A DNA stretch of 7,327 nucleotides, taken from positions 1 through 7,327 of the forward strand of contig JACMKJ010000138.1 in the NCBI GenBank assembly GCA_014380155.1, read 5' to 3'. The DNA is from Rhizobacter sp. GTDB taxonomy: Bacteria; Pseudomonadota; Gammaproteobacteria; Burkholderiales; Burkholderiaceae_C. The notes below the pieces were generated by a model. The model saw only the letters and a program-made list of their open reading frames with translations, searched no databases and was not told the origin of the DNA. Both the position numbers and the translations under genes were made by a program. Shown here piece after piece: positions 1-5,999 of the stretch; within the stretch, counting starts at the first letter, position 1; each line of letters begins with the position of its first letter.

Positions 1-147
1 GGCTTGCCCGAGTGACACGCTGCAAAAATCGGCGAAGGCCTTGTTGCCACGCGTCACCACGCCCTCGGGCGATAACCACGCCAGCATGCACGGCAGGGTG
101 TCTGCGTCGGGCAGATCGCTCTCGCGCTGGGCGGGGAGTTGGGTCAT
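1..147 (-). CDS. Probable PAS-domain signalling protein, N-terminal fragment (runs off window)
   Basis: Forty-nine codons read from an ATG at 147 to the window edge without a stop; the rest of the gene lies outside. After about 20 polar residues comes a stretch of the form LAWLSPEGVVTRGNKAFADF. It resembles the start of a PAS domain, where a 'W..P.G.....N.AF' pattern is common in histidine kinases, diguanylate cyclases and other sensors. Nothing after the first PAS strands is visible, so the output domain is unknown. The gene follows the uracil-DNA glycosylase gene on the same strand after 75 bases, so it could be the fourth gene of that operon or have its own promoter. No clear Shine-Dalgarno sequence precedes the ATG. 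The frame is open back to the glycosylase stop, and a TTG at 171 is an alternative start. The PAS call is inference from a short motif; the reading frame itself is more secure. Confidence 0.5.
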   Translation of the reverse strand, partial: MTQLPAQRESDLPDADTLPCMLAWLSPEGVVTRGNKAFADFCSVSLGQA

Positions 148-222
148 GGGGGCCGGTACGACGCGTGTCAATGAGGTGAACGGCCATGATAGCCGGCACC
201 CTGCACGAGGCCTCCCCCTGGC

Positions 223-993
223 TCAGGCGGTGGGCTGCTGCAGCGCCTCGCGGGCGAGGCACAGATCCTCCCAGGCGCGCGATTTGTCTTCAGGGTTGCG
301 CAGCAGATACGCGGGGTGGTAGGTCACCACCAGCGGCACGCCTTGGTACTGGTGCACCCGGCCGCGCAGGCGGCCGATGGGCTCGGCGCTGCGCAGCAGG
401 CTTTGCACCGCGAAGCGGCCCATCGCCAGAATGATGCGCGGCTGCACCAGCGCGATCTGGCGGATGAGGAAGGGCTCGCACTGCGCCAGCTCGCCCGGCT
501 CGGGGTTGCGGTTGCCGGGTGGCCGGCACTTCACGGTGTTGGCGATGTAGACCTGCTGCTCCGCCGGTGCGTCACCACGCGTGAGGCCAACCGCGCGCAG
601 CATGTTGTCGAGCAGCTGGCCCGACTTGCCGACGAAGGGCTCGCCCTGCTGGTCTTCCTGCTCGCCCGGTGCTTCGCCGACGATCATCCAGTGAGCACGC
701 TCATGGCCCACACCGAACACGGTCTGGGTGCGGCCGCTGCACAGCTTGCAGGCGGTGCAGCCGGCCACCGCCTCACGCAACGCGGGCCAGCCCAGGGTGT
801 CGATGCCCGTTGGGCGCGGGCCGAGGATGGCGGGCGCCGGGGTGTTGCCCGTTTCACGTTCCGGGTCAGGTGCCACGACGGCTGCACGCAACTCTGGTGG
901 TGGCGGCGCTACCTCAGCGGCGGCCTCTGGCGCGCTCCACACGCGGATGCCCATCTCGCCCAGCATGGCGACCTGGCGTTCACTCCAACCCAT
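223..993 (-). CDS. Uracil-DNA glycosylase, family 4 (iron-sulfur type)
   Basis: A 256-residue protein that should remove uracil from DNA, starting base excision repair of deaminated cytosine. The catalytic domain covers about residues 70-250. The motif GEAPGEQED is at 106-114, followed by the GEPFVGKSGQLLD segment, and the family-4 motif HPAYLLR is at 226-232. Four cysteines fit the known 4Fe-4S ligand pattern: C79 and C82 (CTAC), C156 in VKCRPP and C172; C85 is an extra nearby cysteine. Residues 1-70 are an extension with a Pro/Ala-rich linker that compact family-4 enzymes lack; I remember similar extensions in betaproteobacterial homologues. The start at 993 is supported by GGGAG at 1000-1004, six bases upstream. 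The gene overlaps the end of rimI by 14 bases, so it is the third gene of tsaB-rimI-UDG and is probably translationally coupled. Family assignment is firm; the role of the N-terminal extension is unknown. Confidence 0.93.
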   Translation of the reverse strand: MGWSERQVAMLGEMGIRVWSAPEAAAEVAPPPPELRAAVVAPDPERETGNTPAPAILGPRPTGIDTLGWPALREAVAGCTACKLCSGRTQTVFGVGHERAHWMIVGEAPGEQEDQQGEPFVGKSGQLLDNMLRAVGLTRGDAPAEQQVYIANTVKCRPPGNRNPEPGELAQCEPFLIRQIALVQPRIILAMGRFAVQSLLRSAEPIGRLRGRVHQYQGVPLVVTYHPAYLLRNPEDKSRAWEDLCLAREALQQPTA

Positions 994-1486
994 GGGGTGC
1001 TCCCGTCGTCAGGGCCAGGCTCATCACGACTGCGTCTTCGCGGCCACTGGCGTGCGTGCTGCGCGCGGCGGGGTAGTAACCGCGGCGCATGCCGACCTGC
1101 ACAAAGCCGTAGCGGGCGTAAATGTCGCGGGCGCGCTGGTTGCTCTCACGCACCTCCAGCCAGATTTGTTGTGCGCGCTTGAGGCGGCAGATCGCGCAGA
1201 GTTCGTCCAGCATGAAACGCGCGTGGCCACGGCCTTGCACGGCCGGGGCCACAGTGATGTTGAGCAGGTGCAGCTCGTCGACACCTTCCATGGCGACGAA
1301 GTAGCCGAGCAACTCGCCTTGCGGTCCGTAGAGCACCTGCGACGGATAACCTGCCGCCAGCGAGTCGATGAAGTTTCCGCGTGTCCAGGGGAAGGGGTAA
1401 GCCTGCAGTTCGACGGCGAGCACGCTGTCGAGCTGCTTGACCGTCAAGGGCAAAAGCAGGCGTTCGTCGCGCAAGACGGCACTCAT
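980..1486 (-). CDS. rimI: Ribosomal protein S18-alanine N-acetyltransferase RimI
   Basis: A 168-residue GNAT-family acetyltransferase that transfers acetyl from acetyl-CoA to the N-terminal alanine of ribosomal protein S18. The acetyl-CoA pyrophosphate loop is QGRGHA at residues 84-89, after the beta strand HLLNITVAP. The LEVRESN block is at 110-116, and YARYGF follows at 123-128. E111 and Y123 are 12 residues apart, the same spacing as the catalytic Glu103 and Tyr115 of E. coli RimI. The C-terminal RRGYYP and GREDA segments are also RimI-like and distinguish it from generic GNATs. The start codon overlaps the tsaB stop as ATGA, and a strong Shine-Dalgarno sequence lies inside the tsaB end. 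The 3' end overlaps the glycosylase gene by 14 bases. Pairing with tsaB is a widespread arrangement. Length is slightly above the roughly 150 residues of the E. coli protein. Confidence 0.94.
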   Translation of the reverse strand: MSAVLRDERLLLPLTVKQLDSVLAVELQAYPFPWTRGNFIDSLAAGYPSQVLYGPQGELLGYFVAMEGVDELHLLNITVAPAVQGRGHARFMLDELCAICRLKRAQQIWLEVRESNQRARDIYARYGFVQVGMRRGYYPAARSTHASGREDAVVMSLALTTGAPHGLE

Positions 1487-2199
1487 GTCGTCGCCTCCTT
1501 GGCGAGACGGATCGCTTCTCGCTCGACCGTGGTCTGCGCCACCTTGTCACGCAGATACAGCGGCAGCGCCTGCGCCGCATCGGTGGTCGCGCCCTCGGCC
1601 CAAAGCTGTTGTGCCACCGCGGCCAGCGCCTGGGCACGCGAACGTGGTCGTGCGATGCACACCGCCGCTGCGACATGGAGCCGATCACCAAACGCATCCA
1701 GCGCCGAGCCCGCGATCACCGCCGGCGGCTCGGCCTGCCAGCGCTGGTTGAGCGCCTCCACCGCATACAGCGCCGGGGCCGACAGCACCGACCAGCGGCC
1801 CCCCTGCCAGCGGTAGGCGCCAGCGTAGATTTCGTCCATGCGCGCATCCATCGCCACCCACACCTCGCTGCCGAGAGGATGCTGGTGGAGCGCGTCTTGC
1901 GCCACCAGCATCAGGCTGTCGACGGCAATCACCGGTTTGTCGGCACCAAAGGCCAGACCCTGCGCCACCGAACAGGCCGTGCGCAAGCCAGTGAACGCGC
2001 CCGGGCCACGGCCGAATGCAATGGCGTCGAGCTGCGCCAGCGTGCAATGGGCTTCAGCCAGCAAGGCGATCAGCTCGGGGATCAGGCGTGCCGAGGCTTG
2101 TGGGCCGCCCGCCAGCTCGCGCACGAGCAGGCCGTGTGGCAGCACCAGTGCCATGCTCATCGCTTCAGTGGAGGTGTCGAACGCCAGCAGTCGGGCCAT
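1483..2199 (-). CDS. tsaB: tRNA t6A37 biosynthesis protein TsaB (YeaZ family)
   Basis: A 238-residue ASKHA-fold protein of the TsaB/YeaZ family. TsaB binds TsaD (with TsaE) and is needed for transfer of the threonylcarbamoyl group to A37 of ANN-decoding tRNAs; it has no known catalytic activity itself. The N-terminal strand LLAFDTSTEAMSMAL is typical. The family signature is GRGPGAFTGLR at residues 63-73, with Ala where Ser is most common (GPGSFTGLR). MDARMDEIYAG at 117-127 matches the conserved 'DAR..E.Y' segment. Length agrees with E. coli TsaB (231 residues). The ATG at 2199 gives the expected short N-terminus, but no Shine-Dalgarno sequence is evident upstream, so the transcript may have a very short leader. 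It is the first gene of the tsaB-rimI-UDG operon, 54 bases from the divergent dacB. Confidence 0.94.
   Translation of the reverse strand: MARLLAFDTSTEAMSMALVLPHGLLVRELAGGPQASARLIPELIALLAEAHCTLAQLDAIAFGRGPGAFTGLRTACSVAQGLAFGADKPVIAVDSLMLVAQDALHQHPLGSEVWVAMDARMDEIYAGAYRWQGGRWSVLSAPALYAVEALNQRWQAEPPAVIAGSALDAFGDRLHVAAAVCIARPRSRAQALAAVAQQLWAEGATTDAAQALPLYLRDKVAQTTVEREAIRLAKEATT
1494..1500 (-). promoter_or_regulatory. Strong Shine-Dalgarno sequence for rimI inside the tsaB end
   Basis: On the minus strand this reads AAGGAGG, a full match to the anti-Shine-Dalgarno core, seven bases before the rimI ATG. It is the strongest such site in the window and lies within the last codons of tsaB. This suggests that rimI is translated by independent initiation as well as by coupling through the ATGA overlap. 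Confidence 0.8.
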
Positions 2200-2253
2200 G
2201 GCACGAGTCTACCGGGCGCTTTGCTGCGGACCCCTGCATGCGATCATGCCGCC
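2200..2253. promoter_or_regulatory. Divergent tsaB/dacB spacer, presumed promoters, with a short dyad
   Basis: This 54-bp spacer separates two divergent start codons, so by inference it holds or borders the promoters of both the tsaB operon and the dacB pair. I see no convincing sigma-70 boxes. A TTGCTG at 2221-2226 and a GATCAT at 2242-2247 are weak candidates for dacB with a short 15-base spacing. A TAGACT on the minus strand at 2206-2211 is a weak -10 for tsaB. A dyad GCATG-CGAT-CATGC lies at 2236-2249 just before dacB and could be an operator or chance. Neither gene has a visible Shine-Dalgarno sequence here. Confidence 0.3.
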
Positions 2254-3714
2254 ATGCGCTTTCGCACTCTGTTTTTTACCCTCGCCGCGACCTTGTTCAT
2301 GGGGGCCAGCCCGGCCGGCGCCAACGCCCTGCCCCCCGATGTCGAAGCCGCACTGCAACGCGCTGGCGTGCCCCGCGAGGCGCTCTCGGTGGTGGTGCAG
2401 GAAGTGGGCGCGGTCGCACCCCACCTGAGCTGGCAGGCCCAGACGCCGGTGAACCCGGCTTCGCTGATGAAGCTCGTGACCACGGCTGCGGCGCTCGACC
2501 TGCTGGGCCCCGCGTGGAGCTGGACCACACCGGTGTGGATTCAAGGCACCACGCTCAACGGTGTGCTCGACGGCAACCTGGTGATCAAGGGCAACGGCGA
2601 CCCCAAGCTCGTGCAAGAGCGCCTTTGGCTGCTGATGCGCCGTGTGCAGCAGCTCGGTGTGCGCGAGATCCGCGGCGACATCGTGCTCGACCGCAGCGCG
2701 TTCAACGTGCCCGACCAGAACCCGGCCGATTTCGACGGCGAGCCGCTGCGGCCTTACAACGTGCAGCCCGACGCGCTGCTGCTCAATTACAAGTCGCTGC
2801 TGCTGACCTTCACCCCCGACCTGGCGCGCGGCATCGCCATCGTGTCGAGCGAGCCGCCGCTGGCGGGTGTGCGCATCGACCAGGGCGTGCCCTTGTCCAA
2901 CGGTGTGTGCAACGACTGGCGCGCCACCCTGCGCCCCGAGTTGGCCGAACCGCAGCGCATTCGTTTTGCCGGCCACTACGTCAGCACCTGCGGCGAAAAG
3001 CAGTGGCCGCTGGCCTATGCCGACCCCAAGGCCTACAACCCGCGCGTGCTGGCCGGCCTGTGGCGCGAAATGGGCGGCAGGCTGATCGGCCGCGTGCGCG
3101 ACGGCACGGCACCCACCGACCCACCGAGCTTCGAGCTGAGCTCGCCCCCACTCGCCGAGATCGTGCGCGACATCAACAAGTTCAGCAACAACGTGATGGC
3201 GCAGCAGCTGTTTTTCACCCTGGCACTGACCCAGCGTGGCAGCGGCACACCGGAGCAGGCTCGCGACCTGCTCCGCCAGTGGCTGGCCGATCGTTTCGGC
3301 GAGGATGCACGCGGGGTGGTGATCGACAACGGCTCGGGCCTCTCGCGAGAGTCTCGCCTCAGCGCGAAGCTGCTGGCCCGCATGCTGCAAGCGGCCTATG
3401 CGGGGCCGGCCATGCCCGAGCTGATGAGCTCGCTGCCGGTGAGCGGCATCGACGGCACGCTGCGCCGTGCCCGCAACGCCGCCACCGGCCGGGCGCACCT
3501 GAAAACCGGTTCGCTGAAAGACGTGGCCGGCGTGGCCGGTTATGTGCTGAGCCATGGCGGGCGCCGCCATGTGCTGGTGGCCATCATCAACCACCCGAAT
3601 GCCAACGCTGCACGGCCGGCGCTCGAGGCCCTGGTGCAATGGGCCGCCAACGACACGACCCCACCATCCACCCCGGCCCCGCTGCCGGCATCGACGCCAG
3701 CTTCCGGCCCATGA
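2254..3714 (+). CDS. dacB: D-alanyl-D-alanine carboxypeptidase/endopeptidase, PBP4 (peptidase S13)
   Basis: A 486-residue periplasmic penicillin-binding protein that should remove terminal D-Ala from peptidoglycan stems and/or cut D-Ala-mDAP cross-links. Residues 1-25 form a signal peptide (basic MRFR, hydrophobic core, AGANA before the cleavage site). All three serine-acyl-enzyme motifs are intact: S70-L-M-K73 (nucleophile Ser70), S311-N-N313 and K417-T-G419. The 241 residues between SxxK and SxN match the large insertion of E. coli PBP4. C219 and C246 could form a disulfide. The last about 20 residues are a Pro/Thr/Ser-rich tail. The frame is open far upstream, but the signal peptide fixes the start at 2254; upstream codons lie inside tsaB on the opposite strand. 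There is no clear Shine-Dalgarno sequence. Its stop overlaps the next start codon as ATGA. Confidence 0.94.
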   Translation: MRFRTLFFTLAATLFMGASPAGANALPPDVEAALQRAGVPREALSVVVQEVGAVAPHLSWQAQTPVNPASLMKLVTTAAALDLLGPAWSWTTPVWIQGTTLNGVLDGNLVIKGNGDPKLVQERLWLLMRRVQQLGVREIRGDIVLDRSAFNVPDQNPADFDGEPLRPYNVQPDALLLNYKSLLLTFTPDLARGIAIVSSEPPLAGVRIDQGVPLSNGVCNDWRATLRPELAEPQRIRFAGHYVSTCGEKQWPLAYADPKAYNPRVLAGLWREMGGRLIGRVRDGTAPTDPPSFELSSPPLAEIVRDINKFSNNVMAQQLFFTLALTQRGSGTPEQARDLLRQWLADRFGEDARGVVIDNGSGLSRESRLSAKLLARMLQAAYAGPAMPELMSSLPVSGIDGTLRRARNAATGRAHLKTGSLKDVAGVAGYVLSHGGRRHVLVAIINHPNANAARPALEALVQWAANDTTPPSTPAPLPASTPASGP

Positions 3715-3995
3715 ACGAGATCACCGAATGGCTGGGTTATTCAGCCGCCAGCCTCACCACCGGCTCGTTTGCACTGCAGGCCTGGCACACCTTCCGCACC
3801 CGCGACGTGAGCGGCATCTCGCTCGGCATGTACAGCGCCTTCACGCTGGGCATCGCGCTGTGGCTGGCCTACGGCGTGCTGTTGCGCGCATGGCCGATCA
3901 TGCTGGCCAACACCGTCACGCTGATCCTGTCGCTGAGCATCCTCGCGATGAAGCTGCTGATCGAGGCCAGGCGGCGCAAGCGCGCCGCCGGCTGA
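3711..3995 (+). CDS. SemiSWEET-family small sugar transporter (MtN3/PQ-loop)
   Basis: A 94-residue inner-membrane protein with three hydrophobic segments, about residues 7-27, 38-58 and 62-84, and a basic C-terminus (EARRRKR). This is the size and layout of bacterial SemiSWEETs, which dimerise to make a facilitative sugar uniporter. TM1 carries LTTGSFALQ followed by the loop RTRDVSGISLGMYSAF, which is family-like. W51 and N67 have the same 16-residue spacing as the substrate-site Trp48 and Asn64 of the Leptospira biflexa SemiSWEET. The Pro of the PQ motif is replaced: positions 22-23 read Leu-Gln. The start overlaps the dacB stop as ATGA with no Shine-Dalgarno sequence, so translation probably depends on ribosomes ending dacB. 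The substrate is unknown. The stop is 4 bp from the stop of the convergent neighbour. Confidence 0.87.
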   Translation: MNEITEWLGYSAASLTTGSFALQAWHTFRTRDVSGISLGMYSAFTLGIALWLAYGVLLRAWPIMLANTVTLILSLSILAMKLLIEARRRKRAAG

Positions 3996-4003
3996 AAGCT
4001 CAG
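3970..4003. terminator. Candidate bidirectional hairpin between convergent genes
   Basis: GGCGGCGC (3970-3977) and GCGCCGCC (3982-3989) form a perfect 8-bp stem with an AAGC loop inside the last codons of the SemiSWEET gene. Directly after it, CTGA-AAGC-TCAG (3992-4003) is a second small palindrome that contains both stop codons. Only 4 bp separate the convergent stops, so any terminator must overlap coding sequence. No T-tract follows on either strand, so intrinsic termination is not established; it could just stall polymerase or protect RNA ends. Confidence 0.3.
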
Positions 4004-4959
4004 AACGGGTTGTTGCGTACGCGGTTGATGGCCAGAATGCCGAGGCGGTTTTGCGCGTTCGCGCCCATGCGGTTGGCATCGGCCCACAGCCAGTCGCTCG
4101 CAAAGGTGGCCTCGGCAGCCGTGACGAGATCGGCGGCGAGGATGCTGCAGTTGGGCAGCACCGCCGCCACATCACAAGCCGGCTGGGTGATGTTGGTGAT
4201 GCCATAGTTGGCCGGCAAACGGGTCATCGACAACACGAGTTCATCGCCCAGCACCAGGCCCACCGCACGGCCACCGTCACGCACGTTTTGCAGGCTGAGG
4301 CGCAAGCGCGTGTTGAAGCGCGTGCTCAAGCTGGTCAACAGCGCCACGCTGCCGGGGTTGGTCAGCTCGCGGTTGATGGCGAACGGCGTCAACCCCACGT
4401 CGGGCACGGTGGACACGATCACCTTGGCGCCACGGTCGGTGATGCGCACGATCTGCGCGCCCACCAGGTCGCCGGCCTGCTCGACCGCCGCCAACGGGTT
4501 GGGCTGGTTCAGCGCATCGATGATGTCGTTCACGCCGACCATCACCGTCACCAAGTCCGTGCGGTTGAAGCTGTTGGTGGCAATGAAGGCATCCACCTGC
4601 GCGCTGACGTCGGCCGCCTTCGCGCCAACAGCAGCGCGCATCTCGCCGTTGGGGTTGGCGACGGTTCCAGGACAACGGCCGGGAAAGGCCAGGCCGTAGA
4701 AATAGGCCAGTTGCTGCACCCACACCTGGTTGCGTGTGCAGGTGATCGTGCCCACCGGCGGGGTGGCGGTGTCGAACACCACACCGTTGACGGTGTACTT
4801 GGTGCCGTCGGTGTTGATGAGGCTGGCCTCGTCGCCGAACACGACCACTCGACCAGGCACAAACGACTCGACCTGCGTGCCGCCGCCGCACGATGCAAAC
4901 CCGGCCAGGGCCAGGGCGGCCGTTGCGGCACTGCGCATCACATTCCACTTGAACTTCAT
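4000..4959 (-). CDS. Putative SGNH/GDSL-like lipoprotein with degraded catalytic triad
   Basis: A 319-residue exported protein. Residues 1-23 form a signal peptide ending FAS-C24, a probable but slightly atypical lipobox, followed by GGG, so it is likely a lipoprotein. The body resembles an SGNH/GDSL hydrolase: block I is VVVFGDEAS (FGDE at 41-44), block II is RAAVGAKAADVSAQVD (G112), block III is VMVGVNDI (GVND at 142-145), and block V is WADANRMGANAQNRLG (D294). In active enzymes block I is GDS and block V is DxxH; here the Ser position is E44 and the His position is R297. Fold retained but hydrolysis lost is therefore an inference. Cysteines 74, 96, 262 and 271 could form disulfides. The ATG at 4959 is preferred because GGAG at 4965-4968 lies five bases upstream; a GTG at 4965 would overlap that site. 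It follows sua5 after 45 bases and is probably in the purK-sua5 operon. Confidence 0.8.
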   Translation of the reverse strand: MKFKWNVMRSAATAALALAGFASCGGGTQVESFVPGRVVVFGDEASLINTDGTKYTVNGVVFDTATPPVGTITCTRNQVWVQQLAYFYGLAFPGRCPGTVANPNGEMRAAVGAKAADVSAQVDAFIATNSFNRTDLVTVMVGVNDIIDALNQPNPLAAVEQAGDLVGAQIVRITDRGAKVIVSTVPDVGLTPFAINRELTNPGSVALLTSLSTRFNTRLRLSLQNVRDGGRAVGLVLGDELVLSMTRLPANYGITNITQPACDVAAVLPNCSILAADLVTAAEATFASDWLWADANRMGANAQNRLGILAINRVRNNPF

Positions 4960-5004
4960 GAACACTCCAGAAAATCGGTTTCAGCGAGGGGTGGGTCCCG
5001 GGGG

Positions 5005-5997
5005 TCAGGCTGCCGCGGCACGTTGCAGCCGGTCGCGCACGCCGTCCCATTCGGGGGTGGCGGGCGGTTCTTCCACCCAGATGAGATGCGCGCCCTGGTC
5101 ATCCAGTTCACGCAACACAGCAAACAATTCGTGCGCCGCCGGCGCAGGCTCGGCGGGCATGCGCCGGTAGTGGGCCCCAGGCGCCGCGCTTTTAGGCACG
5201 GTGCGGCAATATACCGCCAGCTTCAACGCGGGCGCCTTGGCAGGGTCGTCCAGCATTTGCAGGGCGGTGCGCAACAGGGCCGCGCTCATCAAGCGCAGCT
5301 TGGCACGCGGCGCATAGTGCGCCTCCAGCGTGCCCGAGGCGCGCGGCGCGGCCTCGTCGCGGTCGAGCAGAGGTTCGCCAGCCACCGCCTCCAGCCGGGT
5401 GCGGCTGATGACACCGGGGCGCAGCAGCACCGGGTGGCCGCGGGTGCAGTCGACGATGCTCGATTCGATGCCACCCTGGCAGGCGCCCCCATCGAGCACC
5501 AGCAAGGCCTCGCCCAGTTCGTCGATCACATGGCGGGCCAAGGTGGGGCTGATGCGGCCGAAGCGGTTGGCGCTGGGCGCTGCAACACCCTTCACACCAA
5601 GGCTGCTGGCTTGGCGCAACAAGGCCTGGGCGACCGGGTGGCTGGGGCAGCGCAAACCGATGCTCGATTGCCCACCCGCTGCGGCCGCCGCCATGTGGGA
5701 CAGGCGGGGCACGATCACCGTGAGCGCGCCGGGCCACAAGCTTGCGGTGAGCCGTTGAGCGACCGGCGGCCAGTCGGCGGCAAACGCGCGCGCCTCCTCG
5801 GGCGAGGCCACGTGCACGATCAAGGGGTGGTCGGCAGGTCGGCCCTTGGCGGCGAAGATCTTGGCGACCGCGGCATCGTCGTCGGCCCGCGCGCCCAGGC
5901 CATAAACCGTCTCGGTGGGAAAGCCCACCAGCTCACCGGCAGCGAGTGCCTGTGCGGCACGCGCCACGGCGTGGGAGTCTTGACCGTCCAGCAGCAC
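5005..5997 (-). CDS. L-threonylcarbamoyladenylate synthase, Sua5 type
   Basis: A 330-residue cytoplasmic enzyme that makes threonylcarbamoyl-AMP from threonine, bicarbonate and ATP, the first step of tRNA t6A37 synthesis. Residues 10-205 are a YrdC/TsaC domain: FPTETVYGLGA at 26-36, the nucleotide-binding KGRP at 51-54 and SAN at 142-144 (the KxR...SxN set), and IESSIVD at 177-183. A linker with HYAP (227-230) joins a C-terminal Sua5 domain of about 100 residues, so this is the long Sua5 form rather than the roughly 190-residue TsaC. The start is GTG at 5997: an in-frame TGA lies immediately upstream (5998-6000), and the next in-frame GTG, at residue 11, has no upstream Shine-Dalgarno sequence. 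The only Shine-Dalgarno-like AGG upstream lies in the terminal repeat of the inserted element. It follows purK on the same strand, separated almost entirely by that element. Confidence 0.94.
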   Translation of the reverse strand: MLLDGQDSHAVARAAQALAAGELVGFPTETVYGLGARADDDAAVAKIFAAKGRPADHPLIVHVASPEEARAFAADWPPVAQRLTASLWPGALTVIVPRLSHMAAAAAGGQSSIGLRCPSHPVAQALLRQASSLGVKGVAAPSANRFGRISPTLARHVIDELGEALLVLDGGACQGGIESSIVDCTRGHPVLLRPGVISRTRLEAVAGEPLLDRDEAAPRASGTLEAHYAPRAKLRLMSAALLRTALQMLDDPAKAPALKLAVYCRTVPKSAAPGAHYRRMPAEPAPAAHELFAVLRELDDQGAHLIWVEEPPATPEWDGVRDRLQRAAAA

Positions 5998-5999
5998 TC

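Noticed and set aside
148..222. TTGACA on the minus strand (166-171) as a -35 box for the PAS-like gene
   Set aside because: The matching -10 position would fall on the ATG at 147 and has no TATAAT-like sequence, so a promoter here is not supported. A weak CGGC/GCCG pair in this spacer has no T-tract and is not a credible terminator.
1609..2253. Upstream extension of the dacB frame
   Set aside because: It runs antisense through tsaB and would put the evident signal peptide in the middle of the protein.
2209..3639. A 476-codon open frame on the minus strand opposite dacB
   Set aside because: It is a high-GC antisense shadow: composition is rich in His, Gln, Arg and Gly with no recognisable motif, while the plus strand encodes an intact PBP4 with all active-site motifs.
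2016..3710. Long upstream extension of the SemiSWEET reading frame
   Set aside because: The frame is open through dacB, but only the part from 3711 looks like a protein family; the rest is Arg/Ala-rich frame-shadow sequence.
4965..4965. GTG start for the SGNH-like lipoprotein, two codons upstream
   Set aside because: This GTG overlaps the GGAG Shine-Dalgarno sequence, which is correctly spaced for the ATG at 4959.
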